The notes below the pieces were generated by a model. That model saw only the letters and a list, made by a program, of their open reading frames with translations. It ran no database searches and was not told where the DNA came from. Below are positions 1 through 8,073 of a stretch of DNA of 33,747 nt, in pieces. The translations under genes and the position numbers were made by a program. Where the stretch lies: positions 1 to 33,747 of the forward strand of contig VBKW01000206.1 of the NCBI GenBank assembly GCA_005879405.1. The letters run 5' to 3'. Origin of the DNA: Deltaproteobacteria bacterium (GTDB lineage: Bacteria > Desulfobacterota > Binatia > UTPRO1). Every line of letters starts with the position of its first letter. Positions within the stretch are counted from its first letter, which is position 1.

Positions 1-39
1 CGGGTGATGGCGCAGGGCACGAAGCGGACGCGACGTTGA
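1..39 (+). CDS. possible 3' end of an upstream gene
   Basis: Frame 1 is open from the first base and ends at TGA (37-39), giving the basic peptide RVMAQGTKRTRR. Basic C-terminal tails occur on other proteins here (PolX, transaldolase, lytic transglycosylase), so this could be the tail of a gene that starts outside the window. Twelve codons cannot prove coding. Nothing else is visible between here and purU. Confidence 0.25.
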   Translation, partial: RVMAQGTKRTRR

Positions 40-76
40 ATTGCACAGGCTTCTAGGGTAGCCGCTGGCCATCGCC

Positions 77-952
77 ATGGCGGTTCCGAAAAACCTCGCG
101 ATTGTCTCCGTCGTCGGCCGCGACCAGAAGGGGGTGGTCGCGCGCATCTCGACGTACCTCGCCGGCTGCAGCACCAACATCGAGGACATCGAGCAGCGCG
201 TGATGGAGGGTCTCTTCATCATGACGATGCGCGTCGACCTGAGCGACCTCTCGACGTCGCTCGACGAGATGATCCTCGGGCTCAAGCACATCGGCGACGA
301 GATGCACATGGAGGTGAGCGTCCGCCTCCACAGCGCGCGTGAGCGCAAGCGCGTCGCCATTCTCGTCACCAAGGAGCCGCACTGCCTGGAGACGCTGCTC
401 GCCGATCACGATGCGGGATTGATCAACGGCGACTTCGCGATCGCGCTCTCGAACCACGACGTGCTGCGCCCGATCGCCGAGCGCCGCGGCATTCCGTTTC
501 ACTGGCTGCCGTCGACCGACAAGTCGGCGCACGAGCGCTTCTTGATCGAGCGGCTGCGCGAGGCGCGACCCGACCTCGTCGTGCTCGCGCGCTACATGCA
601 GGTGCTGTCGCCGGCGATGGTGCGGCAGTACCCGCATCGCATCGTCAACATCCACCCGTCGCTGCTGCCGTACCACCCAGGCGCGAACGCCTACAAGCAA
701 GCGTTCGAGGCCGGCGTGCGCGTCTCGGGCTGCACCGCGCACTTCGTCACCGAGCACCTCGACGAAGGACCGGTGATCTTGCAGGACGTCTTCCAGATCC
801 GCGTCGGCGAGGACACGCTCGAGGACGTGAAAGAGCACGGCAAGGCGCTCGAAGGGAAGGTGCTGTCGCAAGCCGTGCAGCTCTTCTTGAACGAGCAGCT
901 CGTCGTCGCCGATACCAAGGTGCTCTTCCGGCCCGGCCGCCTGCCGGCCTGA
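77..952 (+). CDS. purU: formyltetrahydrofolate deformylase (PurU)
   Basis: This enzyme hydrolyses 10-formyltetrahydrofolate to tetrahydrofolate and formate in the cytoplasm, supplying formate for the PurT step and balancing one-carbon pools. The 291-residue protein has the family's two parts. An ACT domain spans about residues 6-85 (VGRDQKGVVARISTYLA). A formyltransferase domain spans about 90-285 and contains the NIHPSLLP motif and HLDEGPVI. The expected catalytic Asn, His and Asp are N191, H193 and D229. Length is normal for PurU (about 280-290). The ACT domain plus the NIHPSLLP context separates it from PurN and Fmt. ATG at 77 is the first start that gives a complete ACT domain; no strong Shine-Dalgarno is visible. 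A small membrane protein follows after 41 bp and may be co-transcribed. Confidence 0.93.
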   Translation: MAVPKNLAIVSVVGRDQKGVVARISTYLAGCSTNIEDIEQRVMEGLFIMTMRVDLSDLSTSLDEMILGLKHIGDEMHMEVSVRLHSARERKRVAILVTKEPHCLETLLADHDAGLINGDFAIALSNHDVLRPIAERRGIPFHWLPSTDKSAHERFLIERLREARPDLVVLARYMQVLSPAMVRQYPHRIVNIHPSLLPYHPGANAYKQAFEAGVRVSGCTAHFVTEHLDEGPVILQDVFQIRVGEDTLEDVKEHGKALEGKVLSQAVQLFLNEQLVVADTKVLFRPGRLPA

Positions 953-993
953 ACCTCGCGACCCGGAGCGGAGCGCCGGCCGCGCGACCTGCC

Positions 994-1311
994 GTGGGAC
1001 TCTTGTTCGCCGTCGTCGTCCTCCTCGCCGCCACCGTCTGGGTCGTGCGCGGATGGCGCACGCGCGGGCGGCGACGGCTCGCAGCGACCGGACCCGGCAG
1101 CACGATGGAACGCGCGATTCCCGTGCGCAGCTTCGACGAGATCGATCGCATCGTCGCCGCCCGCCGCTGCGGGTGCGGCCGTCCGCTGCGCTCGACCGGC
1201 GAGGGCGCACGCCAGCTGGGCGCGCAGCGCTTTCGTCTGACGCGGCTCGCGTGCGACGACTGCGAGGAGGAGACGGTGATCTACTTCGACGTCACCGAGC
1301 TGGTGCACTGA
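994..1311 (+). CDS. small membrane-anchored protein with paired CxC/CxxC motif
   Basis: I do not recognise this 105-residue protein. It starts at GTG 994 with one clear hydrophobic segment (about residues 2-18, LLFAVVVLLAATVWVVR), then a very basic stretch (GWRTRGRRRL). The C-terminal half holds CGCG (about 54-57) and CDDC (about 88-91), a spacing that could form a zinc ribbon. The architecture suggests an inner-membrane anchor with a cytosolic metal-binding domain. It lies 41 bp after purU and about 70 bp before polX on the same strand, so it may belong to the purU transcript. Function is unknown; that it is coding is supported by the tidy fit between neighbours and the paired cysteines. Confidence 0.6.
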   Translation: MGLLFAVVVLLAATVWVVRGWRTRGRRRLAATGPGSTMERAIPVRSFDEIDRIVAARRCGCGRPLRSTGEGARQLGAQRFRLTRLACDDCEEETVIYFDVTELVH

Positions 1312-1383
1312 CGTGGCGGCGCTCGATGCCACGCCGAATCGATCGCGAGCCACGCGCGTGATGACGCGCTGCACGTGCCTGCC

Positions 1384-3168
1384 ATGACGCTGACCAACAC
1401 CGACGTCGCGCGCGCGCTGCGGGAGATCGCGCTCTTCCTCGAGATGGAGAACGTGCCGTTCAAACCGCGCTCGTACGAGAAAGCCGCGCAATCGATCGCG
1501 ACGTGCGACGAGCCGTGCAGCGCGATGCTCGCACGCGGCGGGGTGAAGGCGCTGGCGGAGATTCCCGGCGTCGGCAAGAGCATCGCGGAGAAGATCGCGG
1601 AGCTGCTCACGACCGGCGTCATGGCGTACCACGAGGAGCTGCGCGCGCGGACGCCGATCGACGTCGCCGCGCTCACCGCGGTCGAGGGCGTCGGGCCGAA
1701 AGGGGCGCGCGCGCTCTACCAGGCGCTCGGCGTCACCGACCTCGAGAGCCTGGAGGCGGCGGCGCGCGCCGGCCGCATCCGCGCCCTCCCGCGGTTCGGC
1801 GAGAAGAGCGAGGAGAAGATCCTGCGCGGGTTGGCGTTCGCCCGCGAGCACCACGGCCGGATGCCGCTCGGCGACGTGCTGCCGCTGGTCCGCGACATCG
1901 AGGCTCGTCTCGCAGCGCTGCCCGGCGTCGAGCGGGCGACGATCGCCGGCTCGATCCGCCGCCGCCGCGAGACCGTCGGCGACGCCGACATCCTCGTGAT
2001 CGCGCGCCGCGCGGCGCCCGTGATGGAGCGCGTCGCGGCGCTGCCCGAGGTCGCGCGCGTCCTCGCGAAGGGCGACACCAAGATCTCCGTGCGCCTCGCC
2101 GGCGGATTGCAGATGGACGTCCGCGTCGTGCCGCGCGCGAGCTTCGGCGCCGCCCTGCACTACTTCACCGGCTCCAAGGCGCACAACGTCGCGCTGCGGC
2201 AGATCGCGATCAAGAAGGGCCTCAAGCTGAACGAGTACGGCGTCTTTCGCGGCGATACGTCGATCGCCGGCAAGACCGAGGAGGAGGTGTACGCGGCGCT
2301 CGATCTGCCGTTCATCGCCCCCGAGCTGCGCGAGGACGTCGGCGAGATCGACGCCGCGCGCGCCGGGCGCCTGCCGCAGCTGATCGAGCACGGCTCCTTG
2401 CGCGGCGACTTGCAGACGCAGACGACGTGGACGGACGGCGCCGACACGCTGGAGGCGATGGCCGAAGCGGCGCACCGCCTCGGGCTCCAGTACATGGCGA
2501 TCACCGACCACACGCGCGACCTCGCGATGACCTCCGGCGCCGACGAGGCGAAGCTGCGCAAGCAAGGCGCGGCGATCGACGCGCTCAACGCGCGTCTCGA
2601 GGGCTTTCGCGTCTTGAAAGGCGCGGAGGTGAACATCCGCAAGGACGGGACGCTCGACATCGCCGACGACGCGCTTGCCGAGCTCGACGTCGTCGGCATC
2701 GCGGTGCATTCGCACTTCCTCCTGCCGCGCGCCGAGATGACGGCGCGCGTGCTGCGCGCCATGCGCAACCCCCACGCCGACATTCTGTTTCACCCGACCG
2801 CGCGCATCCTCGGCAAGCGCGAGCCGATCGACGTCGACATGGACGCCGTGATCGCGTGCGCGCGCGAGACCGGCACCGTCCTCGAGCTCGACGCCTACCC
2901 CGCCCGTCTCGACCTGCGCGACGATCACGTGCGGAAGGCCGTCGCCGCCGGCGTGAAGCTCGTCATCGACTCCGATGCGCACGCGACCGCGCAGCTCCAG
3001 TATCCCGACGGCTACGGTATCGACCAGGCGCGCCGCGGCTGGGCGACCCGCGACGACGTCCTGAACACCCGTCCCGTCGAGCAGTTCCTCGCGGCGTTGA
3101 AGGGCGGCGCGAAGACGCCGCCGCCACGCAGCCGGGGGGCGAAACGCCCGCGGAAGCGCGAGACATAG
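1384..3168 (+). CDS. polX: DNA polymerase X family protein with C-terminal PHP domain
   Basis: Bacterial PolX fills short gaps in base-excision repair, and its PHP domain usually gives 3'-5' exonuclease and AP-end cleaning. In order, the 594-residue protein has an N-terminal helix-hairpin-helix domain (about 1-90, IPGVGKSIAEKIAELL), a second HhH (ValEGVGPKGARALYQ, about 100-115), a nucleotidyltransferase palm (GSIRRRRETVGDADIL with D200 and D202, third Asp near D245), and a PHP domain (about 335-570). PHP motifs ITDHTRD, EVNIRKDG, HSHF and DSDAHA are present, but motif I reads GDLQTQTTWTDG, with Gln where metal-binding His is classical. I recall Gln variants in related PolX subfamilies, so this may be subgroup-specific. 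The tail (RSRGAKRPRKRET) is strongly basic. ATG 1384 is preferred over GTG 1375. Confidence 0.92.
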   Translation: MTLTNTDVARALREIALFLEMENVPFKPRSYEKAAQSIATCDEPCSAMLARGGVKALAEIPGVGKSIAEKIAELLTTGVMAYHEELRARTPIDVAALTAVEGVGPKGARALYQALGVTDLESLEAAARAGRIRALPRFGEKSEEKILRGLAFAREHHGRMPLGDVLPLVRDIEARLAALPGVERATIAGSIRRRRETVGDADILVIARRAAPVMERVAALPEVARVLAKGDTKISVRLAGGLQMDVRVVPRASFGAALHYFTGSKAHNVALRQIAIKKGLKLNEYGVFRGDTSIAGKTEEEVYAALDLPFIAPELREDVGEIDAARAGRLPQLIEHGSLRGDLQTQTTWTDGADTLEAMAEAAHRLGLQYMAITDHTRDLAMTSGADEAKLRKQGAAIDALNARLEGFRVLKGAEVNIRKDGTLDIADDALAELDVVGIAVHSHFLLPRAEMTARVLRAMRNPHADILFHPTARILGKREPIDVDMDAVIACARETGTVLELDAYPARLDLRDDHVRKAVAAGVKLVIDSDAHATAQLQYPDGYGIDQARRGWATRDDVLNTRPVEQFLAALKGGAKTPPPRSRGAKRPRKRET

Positions 3169-3252
3169 CGTCGCGCGTCCCGCTGAGGTTCGCGCGCGTC
3201 GCCTGCCCGAGCTGCGCGAGCCCGGGGTGGCGACTTGCGTTCGGTGGGTAGT

Positions 3253-3273
3253 AATTGTAACTAGATTACAGTT
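3253..3273. promoter_or_regulatory. palindromic operator upstream of tetR-like gene
   Basis: The sequence contains TGTAA-CTAGA-TTACA (3256-3270), a perfect inverted repeat with a 5-bp spacer. Including the flanking AAT/GTT the half-sites match at 7 of 8 positions. It is a sharply AT-rich island in a very GC-rich genome and ends 5 bp before the TetR start codon. TTATAA at 3272-3277 follows immediately. That position fits autorepression by the TetR protein. Binding is inferred, not shown. Confidence 0.65.
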
Positions 3274-3278
3274 ATAAG

Positions 3279-3938
3279 ATGTTCATGCGGACTGCTCTCG
3301 AGACCACATCGACCCTGCACCGCCGCCTGCGTCCACCGCGGCAGGTGCGCAGTCGCGAGAGCCAGGAGCGCGTGCTGAACGCGTTCGCCGCGATGCTCGC
3401 CGAGGAGCCGTTCGAGAAGATCACGATGGCCGATCTCGCGCGGCGCGCGCGCGTCGCGGTGACGTCGATCTACGCACGATTCGAGGACAAGCGCGCCCTC
3501 GTGCTCGCGCTCCACGAGCGCCACTTCGAGGAGACTCTGCGGAACATGGACACGCTCCTCGACCCCGACCGTTGGGAAGGCGCCGATCTCGAGACCGTCG
3601 TCCGCGCCGTCGTCACGAGCATCGTCCGCCGATTGCTGCCGCGCGCGCATCTTTTGCGCGCGGCGCTCCTCGTGAACGACCGCGACGTCGAGACGCGCGT
3701 CGCGGAGCTGATGCGGCACGGCTCGGAGGGGCTCGCCGCGCTCCTCCGTCCTCGCTTGCGCCACCTCCAGCCCCGCGACCGTGATCGCGCCGTCGACTTC
3801 GCGAGTCGTGCCGTCCTCGCCGTCGTCCAGCAGCGTCTGCTGTTCCCGACGGCCGAACCGGGACGATATCGCCTCTCGGACTCCGAGCTGACGCGTCGGC
3901 TCGGCGCCCTCTTTCTCGCAATCCTGCGCAACCCGTGA
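3279..3938 (+). CDS. TetR/AcrR-family transcriptional regulator
   Basis: The 219-residue protein has a classical TetR N-terminal helix-turn-helix (about residues 24-70). It runs from RSRESQERVLNAFAAMLAEE through ITMADLARRARVAVTSIYARFEDKRAL, with the usual Y-x-R/H-F-x-x-K pattern at the recognition helix. The C-terminal ligand domain is divergent, as is normal in the family. A perfect palindrome sits just upstream, so the protein probably represses its own transcript. The stop codon (TGA 3936-3938) lies only 11 bp before the hydrolase start, and that gene's Shine-Dalgarno overlaps the stop, so the two are almost certainly co-transcribed. The regulator may therefore respond to a substrate or product of the hydrolase. 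ATG 3279 and ATG 3285 are both possible starts, and either would leave a very short leader. Confidence 0.88.
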   Translation: MFMRTALETTSTLHRRLRPPRQVRSRESQERVLNAFAAMLAEEPFEKITMADLARRARVAVTSIYARFEDKRALVLALHERHFEETLRNMDTLLDPDRWEGADLETVVRAVVTSIVRRLLPRAHLLRAALLVNDRDVETRVAELMRHGSEGLAALLRPRLRHLQPRDRDRAVDFASRAVLAVVQQRLLFPTAEPGRYRLSDSELTRRLGALFLAILRNP

Positions 3939-3949
3939 AGGAGCCGCTG

Positions 3950-5122
3950 ATGTTCGAGTACTTCGAGAACAATTATCCGTGGAACTTGGCCGTCGTGACG
4001 GCGCTCGGGATGGGCGCCGTCGCCTCCGACGTCGACACCGCGTGCCGGCCGCTGCGTGCCGTCGCGGACGGCGACGTGGGCGTCTCGAGTGCGGCCTGGG
4101 CCGACGCCTGGTCGGCGCTCGCCGAGCGCCTGCGCCGGCAAGCGCGGCACGACGAGGCCGAGCACCACCGCCGCAGCGCCGGCGAGAAGTATCTGCGCGG
4201 CGCGCTGTATTTCTTGATGGCCGAGCGTGCGCTCCGCTGCGCCGATCCGCGCAAGCTCGAGATCTATCGCGAGGCCACCGCGATGTTCGCACGTGGCGTC
4301 GCGCTCCGCGGCGACGCCGCCGAGCGGGTCGAGATCCCATACGCCATGGGAGCACGCGGCGGGGCCATGCCCGCCGTGTTCGTCAAGGCCGCGGGCGACC
4401 GCCCGGCGCCCTGCATCATCCACTTCAACGGCTTCGATTGGCTGAAGGAGTTCAACTATCTCTCGATGGCCGAGGAGTACGCGCGTCGCGGCATCGCCGG
4501 CCTCTTCTGCGACCAACCCGGCAGCGGCGGCGCGCTCCGCCTGCACGGGCTTCCGGCCGAGGTGGAATCCGAGCGATCGGTGGGCGCGTGCATCGACTAC
4601 CTCGCGCGCCGACCCGACGTCGACGCGACGCGGATCGGCATCATGGCGCCGAGCCTCGGGGGATATTACGCGCCGCGCGCCGCCGCATTCGAGAAGCGGC
4701 TTGCGTGCTGCGTTGCGTGGGGCGCGTTCTACGACGCCGGCGAGGTGCTGCAGCTGCGGATGGCGCAAGGCGACCGCTACGCCCGCTCGGTGCCCGACGT
4801 CGAGGACCAGATGCTGTGGGTCACCGGCACCGACTCGCTCGAGGCGGCAATCGCGTTCATGCGCAGGTTCACGTTGAAGGACGTGGCGCAGCACATCACC
4901 TGCCCGCTCCTCGTCGTCCACGGCGGCCGCGACCGGCAGATCCCCGTCGATCACGGCCAGAAGACGTACGACGCCGCCCGCAACAGCCGCGCGCGGAAGC
5001 TCGTCGTCCTGCAGCCCGAGGACGGCGGCGTCGAGCACTGCTCGGTCGACAACTTCCCGCCCGTACGCGACCTCGCGGCCGACTGGATCGCCGACACGCT
5101 CGACGTCCGCGCCCGCGTGTGA
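3950..5122 (+). CDS. alpha/beta hydrolase with N-terminal helical cap
   Basis: This is a serine hydrolase of the alpha/beta fold, resembling the esterase/acylaminoacyl-peptidase-like group that includes 2,6-dihydroxypseudooxynicotine hydrolase and FrsA-like proteins. The nucleophile elbow is APSLGGYYAP. The acid is likely the Asp in HGGRDRQIP and the histidine that in GVEHCSVDN. About 130 residues of helical sequence precede the fold and probably form a lid. HFNGFDWLKEF and FCDQPGSGGALRLHG fit the oxyanion-strand region. ATG 3950 (390 residues) is chosen over GTG 3935 because GAAGGAG (3937-3943) is well placed for it. It is the second gene of the TetR operon. The substrate cannot be deduced. 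Confidence 0.82.
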   Translation: MFEYFENNYPWNLAVVTALGMGAVASDVDTACRPLRAVADGDVGVSSAAWADAWSALAERLRRQARHDEAEHHRRSAGEKYLRGALYFLMAERALRCADPRKLEIYREATAMFARGVALRGDAAERVEIPYAMGARGGAMPAVFVKAAGDRPAPCIIHFNGFDWLKEFNYLSMAEEYARRGIAGLFCDQPGSGGALRLHGLPAEVESERSVGACIDYLARRPDVDATRIGIMAPSLGGYYAPRAAAFEKRLACCVAWGAFYDAGEVLQLRMAQGDRYARSVPDVEDQMLWVTGTDSLEAAIAFMRRFTLKDVAQHITCPLLVVHGGRDRQIPVDHGQKTYDAARNSRARKLVVLQPEDGGVEHCSVDNFPPVRDLAADWIADTLDVRARV

Positions 5123-5169
5123 CGTCTCGCGCAACACGGCGACGAGTCGCGAGCGTTCGACGTTCTGCG

Positions 5170-5307
5170 CGGGCGGCGTCGGGGTGCCGCGCGCTGGCTT
5201 AGTAGACCGCGCGGGTTGGTGGTAGCGCTGTGGCACTTCCGTTCCCGCACCGTTCGCGGTGGCAGGGCGGTCTAATGCGCCTGCGCGCGGCACCCCGACG
5301 CCGCCCG
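5170..5307. repeat. structured intergenic element A (25-bp perfect inverted arms)
   Basis: Positions 5170-5194 and 5283-5307 are perfect reverse complements (25 of 25). Imperfect pairing extends outward to about 5155. Inside, TAGACCGC near 5204 and GCGGTCTA near 5267 pair again, and CACCG-TTCG-CGGTG near 5249 forms a tetraloop hairpin. The 88-bp core is homologous, in opposite orientation, to the core of the element at 5470-5608. No coding sequence is credible here. It could be a non-autonomous repeat, a structured RNA or a DNA cruciform. Confidence 0.75.
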
Positions 5308-5469
5308 GGCCGGACGTAGGGCGTTCGACCCGCGGCGGCGTGCTGTGCACGCGCCGCGAGGGACGCGACGGCGCGTCGTGCGCGCACTGCCGTCGCGCGA
5401 AGCCGGCGTAGTGCACGCCGCGCCGCGATCGCGGCGATCCTGTTGCGGCGTGTTGCGGCGAGCACCGCT
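5308..5469. other. palindrome-rich spacer between elements A and B
   Basis: No gene is visible. The stretch holds a 9-bp inverted repeat (CGCGACGGC at 5364-5372 with GCCGTCGCG at 5389-5397), a perfect 16-bp palindrome CGCCGCGATCGCGGCG (5421-5436), and two exact tandem copies of TGTTGCGGCG (5441-5460). TGTGCACGC and AGTGCACGCCG lie on opposite sides of the centre. Together with A and B the whole 5155-5608 block is roughly symmetric, as if a larger unit had been duplicated in inverted orientation. Confidence 0.5.
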
Positions 5470-5608
5470 CGGCGCGGTGGGGAGCGCCTCCCGGGCGGAC
5501 ATTGGGACGCCCTACCACCTCGAACGGCACGGAAACGGAAGAATCCACAGCGCAACAACTACCCCGCGCGTTCCGTCGTCCGCCCGGGAGGCGTTCCCCA
5601 CCGCGCCG
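5470..5608. repeat. structured intergenic element B (30-bp inverted arms)
   Basis: Positions 5470-5499 and 5579-5608 are reverse complements with one mismatch. The core (5500-5578) aligns with the reverse complement of element A's core, sharing words such as CGAACGG, AACGGAAG, CCACAGCGC and CCCGCGCG. The arms of A and B differ in sequence, yet each pair stays self-complementary. This keeps structure rather than sequence, which is unusual for decaying transposon ends. Confidence 0.75.
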
Positions 5609-5633
5609 CGCGACGTACGCCTCTTCCACGTCG

Positions 5634-5655
5634 AAAAAACGACCGCGCGCGGTCG
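5634..5655 (-). terminator. Rho-independent terminator for the hemB-M48 transcript
   Basis: Read on the minus strand, the palindrome CGACCGCGCGCGGTCG (5640-5655; six base pairs around a CGCG loop) is followed directly by six T (5639-5634). It lies about 45 bp beyond the likely ancestral stop (5699-5701) of the M48 gene and 66 bp beyond the current one. It is the only textbook hairpin-plus-T tract I found in the window. Confidence 0.7.
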
Positions 5656-5721
5656 GAGAGCGTTCGCCAGGCGTGGACGACGCCGGTGCGACCGCGCGTC
5701 AGAGGACGGCGCGCAGCGCTT

Positions 5722-7008
5722 TCAGCGCCTCCTCCGCGTCCTTGCGCTCCGGCGTGTCGTTCGGCCGTAGGCGCGCGCCAGGTGCCACCATTGTTGGCGC
5801 TCGTCGCCGCTCTTGCCGCGGCACTCGGCGAGCGCGTACTCGGCGTAGTCGAGCTCCGGCTCACGCGCGAGGGCGCTTTCGAGGAGCGCCGCGGCAGACT
5901 TGAGCTCACCGGCCGCGATCATGGTGCGTGCCAGGTCGGCCATGATCGGCGGGTCGTTGGGATAGTCGCGGAGATGGGCCTCGAACGCAGCGCGCGCCTC
6001 TGCGAGTCTGCCGAGGCGGGCGAGCGCGCGGCCTTCGTCACCGCGGGCGCGCGGCGCGCCCGCGGCGGCGGCGCCGGCGAGGAGCGGCGCGGCGCGCTCG
6101 GGCTGCCCGGTCTCGAGAAGGACGAGACCGAGCTGATGTTGCACGTCCGCGTTCTTGGGATCGCGAGCGAGACGCTCCTCGTACGCGGGCACGACTTTTT
6201 CACGCGACCCGACGAGCGCACGCACGGTCGCCTGCGCGGCGGCGAGGTCGGCGTCGCCGCCCGGGCGCGGCCGCGCGCGCGGCATCGCGCGCGCCAGCTG
6301 CTCGAGCTCGGTGATGCGGTCCTCGGTGAGCGGGTGCGAGAGAAAATACGGCGGAACCTGCGTCGGGTTCAGCTGCTGCGTCTTCAGCACCAAACGCAGG
6401 AACCGCGGCATGCCGAGCGGATCGAAGCCGGCGTCGCGCATGAGGCCGATCCCGACGTGATCCGCCTCCGTCTCGTACTGCCGCGCGTACTTGAGCTGCG
6501 CCGCCGCGCCGGCGCTCGCCGCGCCGGCACCGAGCGCCGGATGGACTGCGGAAAGAAAGAGGCCGAGGATCGTCGCGTAATTCAGCAGCGCGGTCTGCTC
6601 CTCTTGGCGCACGACGTGATGCGCGTGCACGTGCACGATCTCGTGCGCCAGGACGCCGGCGAGCTCGGCCTCGTCGGCGACTGCGTCGATCAGCCCGGCA
6701 TGGACGTACACGTAGCCGCCGGGAACGGCGAAGGCGTTCAGCGTCGCCTCGCGCACGACGTAGAACCGATAGTCGAACTCGCGCGCGTCGAGATGCGCGA
6801 TGATCCGCTCGCCGATGCGACGGAGATACGCGCTCAGCATCGGCTCGCGGACGAGCGGCAGGCGCCGGCGTGCCTCGAGAGCGAAGCGGGCGCCGAGCCC
6901 CTGCTCCTCCTTCAGCCCTATCGCGGCGACCACCGGCGCCCAGAGGACGGCGGCCGCGAGCAGCGCCACGGCGGCTCGCGTCCTCGCCGCGCGCCGGGTC
7001 GACGTCAT
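5722..7008 (-). CDS. M48-family metalloprotease with TPR repeats (BepA/YfgC-like), C-terminus frameshifted
   Basis: This resembles BepA/YfgC-type periplasmic proteases that survey outer-membrane protein assembly. The 428-residue protein begins with a signal peptide (about 1-29, [19 protein letters not shown]). The zinc motif HEIVH is at 122-126, with the third ligand probably E181 in YETEADHVG. Downstream are SHPLTEDRI and TPR-like helices (about 290-420: [38 protein letters not shown]). The final residues [12 protein letters not shown] look out of frame: shifting by one base near 5763 gives [20 protein letters not shown], a credible TPR helix ending at TGA 5699-5701. The start overlaps the hemB stop as ATGA, so translation is coupled to hemB. 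A hairpin-T6 terminator follows. Confidence 0.87.
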   Translation of the reverse strand: MTSTRRAARTRAAVALLAAAVLWAPVVAAIGLKEEQGLGARFALEARRRLPLVREPMLSAYLRRIGERIIAHLDAREFDYRFYVVREATLNAFAVPGGYVYVHAGLIDAVADEAELAGVLAHEIVHVHAHHVVRQEEQTALLNYATILGLFLSAVHPALGAGAASAGAAAQLKYARQYETEADHVGIGLMRDAGFDPLGMPRFLRLVLKTQQLNPTQVPPYFLSHPLTEDRITELEQLARAMPRARPRPGGDADLAAAQATVRALVGSREKVVPAYEERLARDPKNADVQHQLGLVLLETGQPERAAPLLAGAAAAGAPRARGDEGRALARLGRLAEARAAFEAHLRDYPNDPPIMADLARTMIAAGELKSAAALLESALAREPELDYAEYALAECRGKSGDERQQWWHLARAYGRTTRRSARTRRRR

Positions 7009-7976
7009 CGCATGCGTCGCGCGAGATCCTTCGCGAAATACGTCAGCACGATGCTGGCGCCGGCGCGGACGATCGCGAGGTGCGTCTCCCACATCGCACG
7101 CTCCTCGTCGATCATGCCCGCGGCGGCCGCGGCCTTGATCATCGCGTACTCGCCGCTGACCGCGTACGCGGCCACCGGCAGGTCGAACCGCTCGTGCACG
7201 CGCTGAATGACGTCGAGATAGGCGAGCGCCGGCTTGACCATGACGATGTCGGCGCCCTCCTCGACGTCGAGCGCGACCTCGCGCAGCGCCTCGCGCGCGT
7301 TCGCGGAGTCCATCTGGTAGCCCCGCCGGTCGCCGAACCGCGGCGTCGACTCCGCCGCCTCGCGGAACGGGCCGTAGAACGCGGACGCGTACTTCGCCGC
7401 GTAGGCCATGATCGGCACGTCGACGAAGCCCGCGCGATCGAGGCCGGCGCGGATCGCGCCGACGCGACCGTCCATCATGTCCGACGGCGCGACGATGTCG
7501 GCGCCGGCGCGCGCGTGCGCCAGCGCCTCCTTCACGAGCGGCTCGAGGCTGGCGTCGTTCGCGACCTCGCCGTTCTCGACGATGCCGCAGTGCCCGTGGT
7601 CGGTGTACTCGCAGAGACAGACGTCGGTGACGACCAGCAGCTCCGGCAGCGCACTCTTGATCGCCTCGACCGCACGCACCACGATCCCGTCGGCGGCGTA
7701 CGCGCCCGAGCCGATCGCGTCCTTGCGCTCGGGGATGCCGAAGAGGATCACCGCCGGCACGCCGAGGTCGAACGCCGCCTTGCACTCGTCGACGGCACGA
7801 TCGACGGAGAGCTGCGCCACGCCCGGCATCGCCGCGATCGGCTGCGCGCGGCCGCTCCCCGGGGCGACGAAGAGCGGCAGCACGAGACCGTCGATGCTCG
7901 GCCGCGTCTCGGCCACGAGGCGCCGCAACGCGGCCGTACGGCGCAGGCGGCGCGGGCGATGCGTCGGATAGGCCAT
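7005..7976 (-). CDS. hemB: delta-aminolevulinic acid dehydratase (porphobilinogen synthase)
   Basis: HemB condenses two molecules of 5-aminolevulinate to porphobilinogen, the second committed step of tetrapyrrole synthesis. The 323-residue protein has the usual length. The zinc site is the cysteine-type signature [14 protein letters not shown], with C120, C122 and C130, so this is a zinc-dependent form. The Schiff-base lysines are K195 ([15 protein letters not shown]) and K248 ([11 protein letters not shown]). The start ATG at 7976 gives the normal N-terminus; longer upstream extensions in the same frame lack homology. It sits about 13 kb from the other heme genes and overlaps the M48 protease by 4 bp. 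Upstream, a divergent sugar-dehydrogenase gene begins after 97 bp. Confidence 0.96.
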   Translation of the reverse strand: MAYPTHRPRRLRRTAALRRLVAETRPSIDGLVLPLFVAPGSGRAQPIAAMPGVAQLSVDRAVDECKAAFDLGVPAVILFGIPERKDAIGSGAYAADGIVVRAVEAIKSALPELLVVTDVCLCEYTDHGHCGIVENGEVANDASLEPLVKEALAHARAGADIVAPSDMMDGRVGAIRAGLDRAGFVDVPIMAYAAKYASAFYGPFREAAESTPRFGDRRGYQMDSANAREALREVALDVEEGADIVMVKPALAYLDVIQRVHERFDLPVAAYAVSGEYAMIKAAAAAGMIDEERAMWETHLAIVRAGASIVLTYFAKDLARRMR

Positions 7977-8073
7977 CGCTGCGTGACGATAGTGAATCCG
8001 GTGCGCGTTTGCAAAATCGCATCCCGTCTTGGCGCGTCGCCGGCGCTGGCGTACACGAGAAAGCAATCCCCCC

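Noticed and set aside
691-2982. 763-codon minus-strand frame opposite purU and polX
   Set aside because: Arg/His/Asp-rich low-quality sequence lying antisense to two clear genes; an artefact of high GC at third codon positions.
3470-5629. 719-codon minus-strand frame opposite the TetR and hydrolase genes
   Set aside because: Shadow of the real plus-strand genes. Its PGG/RRG-rich start is a spurious translation of the inverted-repeat elements.
7009-8022. N-terminal extension of the M48 protease frame through hemB
   Set aside because: It is the shadow of hemB; the signal peptide and homology begin at ATG 7008.
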